Origin: Lewinellaceae bacterium
GTDB taxonomy: Bacteria > Bacteroidota > Bacteroidia > Chitinophagales > Saprospiraceae
Assembly (NCBI GenBank): GCA_020636355.1
Contig: JACJYB010000005.1
Location: 62,001 to 126,000, forward strand
Direction of reading: 5' to 3'
Length of the DNA stretch: 64,000 bases
In this document: piece by piece, positions 18,415 to 26,281 of the stretch
How positions within the stretch are numbered: the stretch's first letter is position 1
How the letters are laid out: each line of letters begins with the position of its first letter
Made by a program: the position numbers and the translations under genes
Notes under the pieces: generated by a model
Seen by the model: only the letters and a program-made list of their open reading frames with translations
The model's database searches: none
Told to the model about the DNA's origin: nothing

Positions 18415-19809
18415 ATGATTCGTCTGTCAGGGTTATTTGCTGTATTATTCTGGGTCTCAAGTGTAACTGCACAAGAATATGATCCCTATCCGCCGTCAGC
18501 AGTGCCGGACCGGATTATGCTCAATCTGACCAGCTCACCTTCGACCAGCATGGCGGTAACCTGGCGTACAGCTTTATATGTCAAGGCCGGCTTTGTAGAA
18601 ATTGCTCCCTCTGATCCTACTCCAAATTTCTCGGTGAATTCGTGGTCGATCCAGGCGGAACGAACCACACTTCTTACCGATCAAAATGCAGCTAACTTTT
18701 ATTCCGCTGTCATGGAGGGACTGCAGCCATCCACCACCTATGCATACCGGGTAGGTGACAGCCTTAAATGGAGTGAATGGAATCAATTCACCACCGCATC
18801 GGAAGACGAACAGCCATTTTCATTCATCTATTTCGGTGATGCCCAAAATGAAGTTAAGTCACTATGGTCCAGAGCTATACGTGGTGCGTTTCAACAGATG
18901 CCTAAAGCTCAATTCATGCTTCACGCGGGTGACTTGATCAACCGGGCTAACAACGATAATGAATGGGGCGAATGGTATTATGCCGGTGGTTGGATGTATG
19001 CGGTCATTCCCAGCATTGCCACACCGGGCAATCATGAATACATCCGGACCAGGGAGGGTTATGGTTTAAGTGACCATTGGAGACCGCAATTCTGCCTGCC
19101 ATTAAATGGTCCTCCTGGTCACGAGGAAACGACCTATTTTATTGACTATGAAAATACCCGGATCATCTCTTTTGATGCACCTGCATTCTACCGATCGCGT
19201 GAGGATAGTATGGAGTTGGTCGATTGGTTACGGGAAGTTCTGGTATCAAATACGCAGCGCTGGACCATCCTTACCTTGCATTATCCCTTGTATTCAACCA
19301 AATATGGTCGCGACAATACGGAGTTGCGCAAGGCCCTGCAGCCCATGATCGAAGCAAATCATGTCGATCTGGTCCTTCAGGGACACGATCATACCTACGG
19401 TCGAGGGACCAATATTCCAATTGGCATGGAGCACATTCTTGATGGGCCAATTTATGTGGTCAGTGTCAGCGGCCCAAAAATGTATGATCTGGGCTTCGAC
19501 GGATGGATCCAACGTGCCGGTACAAACATTCAACTCTACCAGACCGTATCTATTGACGGGAATCACCTGACCTATCAGGCTTACACGGTAGACAACCGGT
19601 TGTACGATGAATTTGAGTTATTTAAGGAGGATGGACACAATTTATTTTTTGACCTTGCTCCGGAAGACCAGCCAGAGTTACTAACGCCACCACCCCACTT
19701 TGAACAAATTTGGAACCGGGAGGCCAAAAAGGACTATGAGACCCGATTCAAAGATTATCTGAACCGGAAAGGGCTGGAAGTAAATAAGTCGGGCGGTAAA
19801 CATCGCTGA
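18415..19809 (+). CDS. Secreted purple-acid-phosphatase-like metallophosphoesterase
   Basis: This predicts a 464-residue exported protein. A signal peptide (residues 1-19, ending VTAQ) precedes an N-terminal fibronectin-III-like domain typical of purple acid phosphatases (about 30-125). The catalytic metallophosphoesterase domain has FGDAQ (about residue 139), LHAGDLINRANND (about 168), GNHEY (about 204), LHYPLYS (about 287) and GHDHTYGRG (about 322), giving the dimetal ligand set. It probably releases phosphate from esters outside the cytoplasm. One difference is FGDAQ in place of the common GDxG/GDLG form, as seen in bacterial relatives. There is no T9SS tail. It converges on the GlxA-type regulator. 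Confidence 0.88.
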   Translation: MIRLSGLFAVLFWVSSVTAQEYDPYPPSAVPDRIMLNLTSSPSTSMAVTWRTALYVKAGFVEIAPSDPTPNFSVNSWSIQAERTTLLTDQNAANFYSAVMEGLQPSTTYAYRVGDSLKWSEWNQFTTASEDEQPFSFIYFGDAQNEVKSLWSRAIRGAFQQMPKAQFMLHAGDLINRANNDNEWGEWYYAGGWMYAVIPSIATPGNHEYIRTREGYGLSDHWRPQFCLPLNGPPGHEETTYFIDYENTRIISFDAPAFYRSREDSMELVDWLREVLVSNTQRWTILTLHYPLYSTKYGRDNTELRKALQPMIEANHVDLVLQGHDHTYGRGTNIPIGMEHILDGPIYVVSVSGPKMYDLGFDGWIQRAGTNIQLYQTVSIDGNHLTYQAYTVDNRLYDEFELFKEDGHNLFFDLAPEDQPELLTPPPHFEQIWNREAKKDYETRFKDYLNRKGLEVNKSGGKHR

Positions 19810-19847
19810 TCCAACCGCTTACTCCTTCCTTTCGGACTATTCCTGCG

Positions 19848-20816
19848 TCAACCTGTCTTCTGATATTTATTGCGGTATTCGATGGGTGTAAGGCCGGTAA
19901 TCCGTTTAAACAGGGTCCGGAATGCTTTCGTATCGGAATATCCGACGTCATACATCACTTCAGTAATGTTTTTCCGCGAAGTTTCAAAATTGCGCTTGGC
20001 TGCTTCGATTTTTATCCGCTGCAGATATTCCAGAACCGTGTTTCCGGTTGCCTGTTTAAATCTACGTTCAAAGCTGCGTCTGCTCAGGGCAACCTTTTTG
20101 GCCAGGTCACCAACGGCAAGCTTTTCAGTATAATTCAATTCGAGGTATTCCTGGATTTTGAGTATTTCCGGATCGCGATGATCTTTTTGACCGGTAAATA
20201 TGGCAAAGGCGCTTTGATTGTCCCGATCGATGTCGATGGCAAAATATTTAGCTGCCAGGATTGCGATCTCGCGGGTTGTATATTTCTCCAGCAGATACAA
20301 CAACAGATTCCAATAAGAATTTGCGCCTCCACTGGAATAGATGCCTTGTTCATCCGTGATAATGGAACCATCCTGCACGTCAACTTCGGGATACGTATCT
20401 CTGAATTCCTGGTAGTAAGCCCAATGCGTCGAACATTTTCGCCCGTTCAGCAAGCCTGTGGAAGCCAGTAAAAAAGCACCGACACATAAGGAAGCAACCT
20501 CCGCACCACCTTCCACCTGTTGTTGGATCCAGGGAACAAACGCCCGATTCAGGGCCACTGCTTTGGGCATGTCGCCAAACAAAGCGGGAATGATGATCAA
20601 ATCGGGGTGGTCGGCTTCGGTAAGCACCCGGTCCACATGAACGGTGTAAACTTCATCCAGCCGTACTTCAGACCTCAACCCGACCAATTGGGTGTCGAAA
20701 AGAGCTGGTTTACCTTGTGAAACCAGAAAATGATTGCCCATGCTGAATAAATAGCGCGGATCGGCAATTGCCTCCATAACCGCATGTTCCGGAACCAGGA
20801 TGGAAATTCTCTTCAT
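19848..20816 (-). CDS. GlxA-type transcriptional regulator (DJ-1/PfpI + AraC HTH)
   Basis: This predicts a 322-residue DNA-binding regulator. The N-terminal half (about residues 1-190) has the DJ-1/PfpI glutamine-amidotransferase-like fold, with the nucleophile-elbow sequence ASLCVGAFLLASTGLLNGRK around residue 112. The C-terminal ~100 residues form the double helix-turn-helix of AraC proteins (LAKKVALSRRSFERRFKQAT and YSDTKAFRTLFKRITGLTP). Such regulators often sense small metabolites. Here the divergent DUF1304 gene, ~95 bp away, is a possible target. Ligand and regulon are unknown. Confidence 0.88.
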   Translation of the reverse strand: MKRISILVPEHAVMEAIADPRYLFSMGNHFLVSQGKPALFDTQLVGLRSEVRLDEVYTVHVDRVLTEADHPDLIIIPALFGDMPKAVALNRAFVPWIQQQVEGGAEVASLCVGAFLLASTGLLNGRKCSTHWAYYQEFRDTYPEVDVQDGSIITDEQGIYSSGGANSYWNLLLYLLEKYTTREIAILAAKYFAIDIDRDNQSAFAIFTGQKDHRDPEILKIQEYLELNYTEKLAVGDLAKKVALSRRSFERRFKQATGNTVLEYLQRIKIEAAKRNFETSRKNITEVMYDVGYSDTKAFRTLFKRITGLTPIEYRNKYQKTG

Positions 20817-20911
20817 GAAATAAAGATAAGCAGATCGGCCATAAGATGTTCCGGAGATCCTTTCATCCGGTTTCTGATAATTTGACTACCTTCCTGAAAA
20901 GGTCAATTTTT

Positions 20912-21277
20912 ATGGGAATCGCAATTGTTTTATTAACTGCACTGGTAGGTATCCTTCATCTCTATTTTCTCTATTTTGAAATGTTTGCCTGGACCACAAC
21001 CGGCAAACGAATTTTTAATAAATACCCGGCTGAATTTTTCAAACAATCAAAATCGCTAGCCGCCAATCAGGGACTGTACAATGGTTTTCTGGCTGCAGGC
21101 CTGTTCTGGACCTTCCTGATCCAAGATGCTTCCTGGCAATCGAATATCCGCATATTTTTCTTTGGTTGTGTGGCCGTTGCAGGAATATACGGGGCCTTGA
21201 CCGCTGACCGTAAGATCTTTTTTGTCCAGGCACTCCCAGCCATACTTGGCATACTATTTCTTGTTATTGCTAAATAA
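20912..21277 (+). CDS. DUF1304 family small membrane protein
   Basis: This predicts a 121-residue protein with four hydrophobic segments and the DUF1304 pattern: ALVGILHLYFLYFEMFAW near the N-terminus, NQGLYNGFLAAGLFW in the middle, and YGALTADRKIFFVQALPAI near the end. The function of the family is not established. The frame extends upstream to 20846, but the ATG at 20912 begins the first membrane segment directly and is preferred. The gene is divergent from the GlxA-type regulator, which may control it (inference). Confidence 0.8.
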   Translation: MGIAIVLLTALVGILHLYFLYFEMFAWTTTGKRIFNKYPAEFFKQSKSLAANQGLYNGFLAAGLFWTFLIQDASWQSNIRIFFFGCVAVAGIYGALTADRKIFFVQALPAILGILFLVIAK

Positions 21278-21471
21278 ACTTGTTCCGTATTGTTAATAGT
21301 CTTCGGTACGACTTACCCCAGGGCCATTGCCTGGTTACGCTGTATTCCACATATGGACCGGAGATCTTTTCATTAATGAGGAATTAGATCGTGGGGATGG
21401 TTTTGTCTCAACCTTTTGGACAATTCTTGCAAAAGAAAATGATTTTGGCTTGATAATGTTATCTTAAGTTC

Positions 21472-22998
21472 ATGAAGTCAAATGTCGGGATCTTGCCCTC
21501 CAGCCATGGTAGTTATTCCATCAGGCTCACTTGGATATTGTCACTAGTGGTTGCATTCCAGATCGAGGGAAACACAACGCCCTCTCCACCCAATATCCTT
21601 TTTATTCTTTCCGATGATCACACCTCACAGGCCTGGGGGATCTATGGAGGAATCCTGGCGCCATATGTAAAGAACGATAACATCAAGCGTCTTGCAGCCG
21701 CCGGCACTACCCTGGAGAATGCTTTCTGCACCAACTCCATCTGTACACCCAGCAGGGCAGCTATACTGACTGGCCAGTACAGCCACCGAAATGGCGTTTA
21801 CGAACTCGATGACGCTCTGGATCCGGATACCACCAGTGTCGCCAAATTGTTGCAGGCATCCGGTTATAACACGGCTTTATTTGGCAAGTGGCATCTCAAA
21901 AAAAAGCCGGCAGGTTTTAACGATTTCCTCGTTTTACCCGGCCAGGGACGCTATCACAATCCACTGCTAAAAGGGCCTGATGACTGGCAGGATGCTAATG
22001 GAGGTGGCAAGGAATATCAAGGCTACGTAGATGATGTCATTACCGACCAGGCTTTGAACTGGCTCAGGAACCAGGACCGTCAGAGGCCATTTTTCCTGTG
22101 TACGCAATTCAAAGCTACCCACGAACCGTTTGACTATCCCGAAAGAAACCGTCATTTCCTGGAAGGCGTCGAACTGCCCTATCCGGATAACCTCATGGAA
22201 TGGGGCGCTGCTGCCACCGGTCGCACACACGATGGCTGGCCGCTCGAAATATTAGGCCACCGCTTCGAACAACAAGCAGGAAAAGGTTATCCGGGGCCAC
22301 CTTTCAGCCTGAAGGGACTGGATTCTGTGGAAGCCCGCAAAAAGATCTACCAAAAATTCGTCCATGACTTTCTTCGGGCCGGAGCGACCATTGACGATAA
22401 TATTGGCCGGCTGATCGACTATCTCCAGCAATCCGGTCTGTGGGAAAATACGGTTATCATCTATACGGCGGACCAGGGTTACTTCCTGGGTGAACATGCC
22501 TATTTCGACAAACGCTTTATCTATGAGCAATCCCTGCGCATGCCTTTTGTCATCAGTTATCCTCCGGAGATTCCGGGAGGGGCTCGCTTGGAGGACATGA
22601 TCCTGAACATCGATTTCGCCCCGCTAATGCTGGATTATGCTGGCCTGCCAACTCCAGAAGCTATGCAAGGTCGTAGCTTCAGATCCAACCTTCAAGGCCA
22701 AACGCCCAAAGACTGGCGGCATTCCATTTATTACCATTATTGGACCAATCAACCGGAAAGACCGGCGCATTATGGGATCCGTACCGGTCGCTACAAGTTA
22801 GCCTACTTCTATGGAAAAGCCAGACCTGGCAAGGCACAGGATGTTATGTCTTATCCACCGGGATGGGAGTTTTATGACCTCAAGAAAGACCCTGGCGAAT
22901 CAAACAATTTGTATCTTAAAAAATCCAACAGCCGCATCGTGAAAAAATTAAAAGGGCAATTGGATGCCCTCCAAAAAGAAACCGGAGATTACTGGTAA
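21472..22998 (+). CDS. Sulfatase, exported, canonical CTPSR formylglycine motif
   Basis: This predicts a 508-residue enzyme. A hydrophobic N-terminal segment (about residues 17-31) suggests export. The sulfatase fold starts with NILFILSDDHTSQAWG (metal-binding Asp pair). The activation motif CTPSRAAILTGQ begins at Cys91, the residue oxidised to formylglycine. Later marks are GKWHLKK, KATHEPFDYP and YTADQGYFLGEH. Sulfatases of this kind remove sulfate from sugars such as N-acetylglucosamine-6-sulfate or algal glycans; the exact sugar is unknown. The gene starts the sulfatase-ligase-sulfatase run. No maturation enzyme is in the window. Confidence 0.9.
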   Translation: MKSNVGILPSSHGSYSIRLTWILSLVVAFQIEGNTTPSPPNILFILSDDHTSQAWGIYGGILAPYVKNDNIKRLAAAGTTLENAFCTNSICTPSRAAILTGQYSHRNGVYELDDALDPDTTSVAKLLQASGYNTALFGKWHLKKKPAGFNDFLVLPGQGRYHNPLLKGPDDWQDANGGGKEYQGYVDDVITDQALNWLRNQDRQRPFFLCTQFKATHEPFDYPERNRHFLEGVELPYPDNLMEWGAAATGRTHDGWPLEILGHRFEQQAGKGYPGPPFSLKGLDSVEARKKIYQKFVHDFLRAGATIDDNIGRLIDYLQQSGLWENTVIIYTADQGYFLGEHAYFDKRFIYEQSLRMPFVISYPPEIPGGARLEDMILNIDFAPLMLDYAGLPTPEAMQGRSFRSNLQGQTPKDWRHSIYYHYWTNQPERPAHYGIRTGRYKLAYFYGKARPGKAQDVMSYPPGWEFYDLKKDPGESNNLYLKKSNSRIVKKLKGQLDALQKETGDYW

Positions 22999-23041
22999 TA
23001 CAACGAATTAATTTTCCCTAACCAAAAATCCTTTCGAGTCC

Positions 23042-24589
23042 ATGTTAAATTTAGCTATCATCCTGGAAGATAGTGCCCGCCGATACCCTGATAAAATGGC
23101 CTTCCAATTTATGGATACGGCACTTACATTCACACAGATCAATGTAGCTGCGAATCAGGTGGCCAATGGCTTGCTGCAACAAGGGATCCAACCTGGTGAT
23201 AAAGTTGGTCTGAGCTGTTTGAATCTTCCCTATTTCCCGATCATCTATTTTGGAATCCTCAAAGCAGGTGCGGTTGTAGTTCCATTGAGCGTTTTACTGA
23301 AACAGGATGAAATCGCTTATCATCTGAGTGATTCAGAGGCAAAGGCTTACTTCTGTTTTGAAGGCAATGAAGCGTTGCCCATGGGTACGGAAGGAAAAGC
23401 AGGATTTGATCAGGTGGCTGGTTGCCAACATTTTTACCTCATCACCGCCAGGCCTACCGACCCACCCTCCATACCGGGTGTTTCCACCCTGGGTATGTTG
23501 ATGAAGGGGCAGGCACCAAGTATTGAGACAGCTCAAACCTCTGCGGAAGATACGGCCGTGATTATTTACACATCCGGGACAACAGGTCGCCCGAAAGGCG
23601 CTGAACTGACCCATTCCAATTTATTATTGAATGCCATCTTATCCGGTGACCTGGTTCAGGTAGATCACAATGATGTAATATTAACTGTTCTTCCGTTGTT
23701 TCACATTTTTGCGATGACCGTCTGCATGAACTCCGGGATCTACCGGGGAGGCAGCAATGTATTATTGCCCAAATTTGATGCCGATGCCGTACTCAAATTA
23801 ATGCTTAAACACAAAGTGACCATTTTTGCCGGCGTACCCACCATGTATTGGGGGCTGTTAATGCACGATGATCCGACAATTGACATTGACCAGATTACCA
23901 AAACGTTACGGATCTGTGCTTCCGGAGGAGCTGCCTTACCGGTACAGGTATTGAAGGATTTTGAAGCTAAATTTCATGTGCCTATCCTGGAAGGTTACGG
24001 CATGTCTGAAGGCTCCCCCGTCGTCACATTTAATCATCTGGATGTAGGCCGTAAACCAGGCAGCATTGGTACTCCTGCCTGGGGAGTAGAAGTTAAATTG
24101 GTTGATGAACACGACCAGGAGGTTCCCATCGGTGAAAAAGGAGAACTCCTTTACCGGGGGCATAATGTGATGAAAGGTTATTACAAAAAACCTGAGGCCA
24201 ATAAAAGCACCCTTAAAAATGGTTGGTTGTATTCGGGAGATGTGGCGATCAAAGATGAAGATGGATTTTATTACATTGTCGACCGGACCAAAGACATGAT
24301 CATTCGCGGTGGATTTAATGTATACCCCAGGGAAGTAGAAGAAGTGATGATGAAAAATGAAGTCATCTCAATGGTCGCTGTCATTGGTGTGCCGGATGAA
24401 AAACTGGGTGAAGAAATCAAAGCCTATGTTGTATTGAAAAAAGGTGCAACCATTGATGCTGATCAGTTGATGCAATGGACTAAAGACCATATCGCATCGT
24501 ATAAATACCCCAGAATCATTGAATTTGTTAACACCTTGCCGATGAGCGCAACGGGTAAGATCCTTAAAAAGGAATTGCGCAATCGATAA
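23042..24589 (+). CDS. Long-chain acyl-CoA ligase, AMP-forming
   Basis: This predicts a 515-residue cytoplasmic enzyme of the ANL superfamily that activates a fatty or aromatic acid with ATP and CoA. Signatures in order are IIYTSGTTGRPKGAELTHSN (P-loop, about residue 177), EGYGMSEGSPV (about 318), YSGDVAIKDEDGFYYIVDR (about 395), and the C-terminal catalytic lysine in ATGKILKKEL (about 505). It lies 43 bp after one sulfatase and 23 bp before the next on the same strand, so co-transcription is likely although the metabolic link is not obvious. The substrate chain length is not certain. Confidence 0.88.
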   Translation: MLNLAIILEDSARRYPDKMAFQFMDTALTFTQINVAANQVANGLLQQGIQPGDKVGLSCLNLPYFPIIYFGILKAGAVVVPLSVLLKQDEIAYHLSDSEAKAYFCFEGNEALPMGTEGKAGFDQVAGCQHFYLITARPTDPPSIPGVSTLGMLMKGQAPSIETAQTSAEDTAVIIYTSGTTGRPKGAELTHSNLLLNAILSGDLVQVDHNDVILTVLPLFHIFAMTVCMNSGIYRGGSNVLLPKFDADAVLKLMLKHKVTIFAGVPTMYWGLLMHDDPTIDIDQITKTLRICASGGAALPVQVLKDFEAKFHVPILEGYGMSEGSPVVTFNHLDVGRKPGSIGTPAWGVEVKLVDEHDQEVPIGEKGELLYRGHNVMKGYYKKPEANKSTLKNGWLYSGDVAIKDEDGFYYIVDRTKDMIIRGGFNVYPREVEEVMMKNEVISMVAVIGVPDEKLGEEIKAYVVLKKGATIDADQLMQWTKDHIASYKYPRIIEFVNTLPMSATGKILKKELRNR

Positions 24590-24612
24590 GATTAAAATAA
24601 CAAACCTAACAT

Positions 24613-26052
24613 ATGAACCGTAAGACGCTGGCGAGAACTACCTGGGTACTCCTTTTTGTTTCAGGAAGTTTATTTTATGCATTTCATGAACGGCACACTT
24701 CACCGGTCGCCGACCCACCCAATATCATTTTGGTCTACTTTGATGACATGGGATTTGGTGATCTGGGACGGACCGGAGCAGTGGGCTACCAAACTCCAAA
24801 CCTGGATCAAATGGCGAAGGATGGTATGTTCCTGTCGCAATTTCTTTCGCCACAGGCTGTATGTTCGGCTTCGCGTGCCGGTTTGCTGACAGGATGTTAC
24901 CCGAACCGGATTGGCTTTAGTGGGGCGCTTGACCATACCGCCAAGGTGGGAATCAGTGATCAGGAGGAAACCATCGGACAGCTGTTGAAGAAACAGGGGT
25001 ATGCTACCGCTGCATTTGGAAAATGGCACCTGGGTCACCTCCCACAATTTTTACCCCCGAGACATGGTTTTGATGAATACCTGGGTATCCCATACTCTCA
25101 CGATATGTGGCCGAATCATCCGACGGCAAAAAACTATTACCCGCCGTTGCCATTGATAGAAAATGAGACGGTGATTGAAACCAATCCGGATCAAAGTCAA
25201 TTCACCACCCTTTTCACTGAAAAAACCATTGACTTTATCGAACGTCACCAAGAAGGTCCTTTCTTCGTGTATCTGGCCCATCCCATGCCACACGTTCCCC
25301 TGGCTGTATCGGACAAATTCAAAGGCAAATCCGAGCAGGGAATGTATGGAGATGTGATCATGGAACTTGACTGGAGTATTGGTCAGATCCGTCAGGCACT
25401 CGAAGATATGGGGCTGGAAAAAAACACCCTGATAATCGTAACTTCTGACAATGGTCCCTGGATCAACTATGGCAACCATGCCGGGAGTACCGGTGGTCTG
25501 CGCGAAGGAAAAGGCACCTCTTTCGAAGGAGGCCAGCGGGAGCCCTGTCTGGTTGTCTGGCCCGGGCATGTCCCAGCAGGTGTTGTATCGAACCGACTGA
25601 GCTCGGCCATCGATGTCCTGCCGACCATTGCCGAGGTGACCGGTGCCGAGCTACCTGCTCATCACATCGACGGAGTGAGCATCTGGGATATTCTGAAAGG
25701 GGATCCGGATGCTAACCCACGCGCTACATTCTTCTATTATTACCGCCGCAACAACCTGGAAGCCGTCCGTCATGGTAACTGGAAGCTGGTTTTCCCCCAC
25801 CCCGGTCGCACTTATTTAGGTTTTACTCCCGGCAAAGATGGAAAACCCGGCCCGAATAACGAGAATTTCAATTTTGAAGGTGGCTTATACGATCTGCGTC
25901 GTGATCCGGGTGAGCGGTATGATGTGAAATTTGCCAACCCGGAAATTGTCAAAGAACTGGAAAGACTGGCCGATGAAGCCAGAAAGGATCTGGGCGATGA
26001 ACTGACCGGAGCGGAGGGTGAGAACCGGAGGCCGATCGGAAGAGTGGAATAG
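24613..26052 (+). CDS. Arylsulfatase-like sulfatase with CSASR motif
   Basis: This predicts a 479-residue protein with an N-terminal hydrophobic signal or anchor (about residues 9-24). Sulfatase marks are NIILVYFDDMGFGDLG, the activation site VCSASRAGLLTGCYP (Cys84), GKWHLGHLPQFLPPRHGFD and VTSDNGPWINYG. Ala replaces the Pro of the classical CxPxR motif. This CxAxR form occurs in many Bacteroidota and Planctomycetes sulfatases and is compatible with formylglycine formation. The overall pattern resembles arylsulfatase A/GALNS-type enzymes. A heptamer repeat array begins directly at its stop codon. Confidence 0.88.
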   Translation: MNRKTLARTTWVLLFVSGSLFYAFHERHTSPVADPPNIILVYFDDMGFGDLGRTGAVGYQTPNLDQMAKDGMFLSQFLSPQAVCSASRAGLLTGCYPNRIGFSGALDHTAKVGISDQEETIGQLLKKQGYATAAFGKWHLGHLPQFLPPRHGFDEYLGIPYSHDMWPNHPTAKNYYPPLPLIENETVIETNPDQSQFTTLFTEKTIDFIERHQEGPFFVYLAHPMPHVPLAVSDKFKGKSEQGMYGDVIMELDWSIGQIRQALEDMGLEKNTLIIVTSDNGPWINYGNHAGSTGGLREGKGTSFEGGQREPCLVVWPGHVPAGVVSNRLSSAIDVLPTIAEVTGAELPAHHIDGVSIWDILKGDPDANPRATFFYYYRRNNLEAVRHGNWKLVFPHPGRTYLGFTPGKDGKPGPNNENFNFEGGLYDLRRDPGERYDVKFANPEIVKELERLADEARKDLGDELTGAEGENRRPIGRVE

Positions 26053-26129
26053 GGATAAAGAGAAAAGGACAAAGGGAAAAGGAAAAGGGAGAAGGGAGAA
26101 GGATGAAAGGAGAAGGATGAAAGGAGGTG
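26053..26129. repeat. Degenerate purine-rich heptamer array
   Basis: Eleven 7-bp units start at the base after the sulfatase stop: ggataaa, gagaaaa, ggacaaa, gggaaaa, ggaaaag, ggagaag (twice), gatgaaa, ggagaag, gatgaaa, ggaggtg. The plus strand is almost pure purine. The rest of the gap to 26281 holds no gene. Confidence 0.75.
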
Positions 26130-26281
26130 TGGAGTACGAGGTTTGAGGTGTAGGATGCGGAGCATAAAAAATTCGCATTCAGAGGGCCTTCCCAGATTCT
26201 CGATAAGACATACCAGCTTCTCATCGGTGCTGGACAGGACGAATGGAATTTCGTAGCTTAGGTTATCGAATAAATTAAGCT

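Noticed and set aside
25812..26224. Three overlapping minus-strand open frames near the sulfatase end
   Set aside because: They arise from the purine-rich heptamer array read as Ser/Pro/Phe-rich text and overlap the sulfatase gene.
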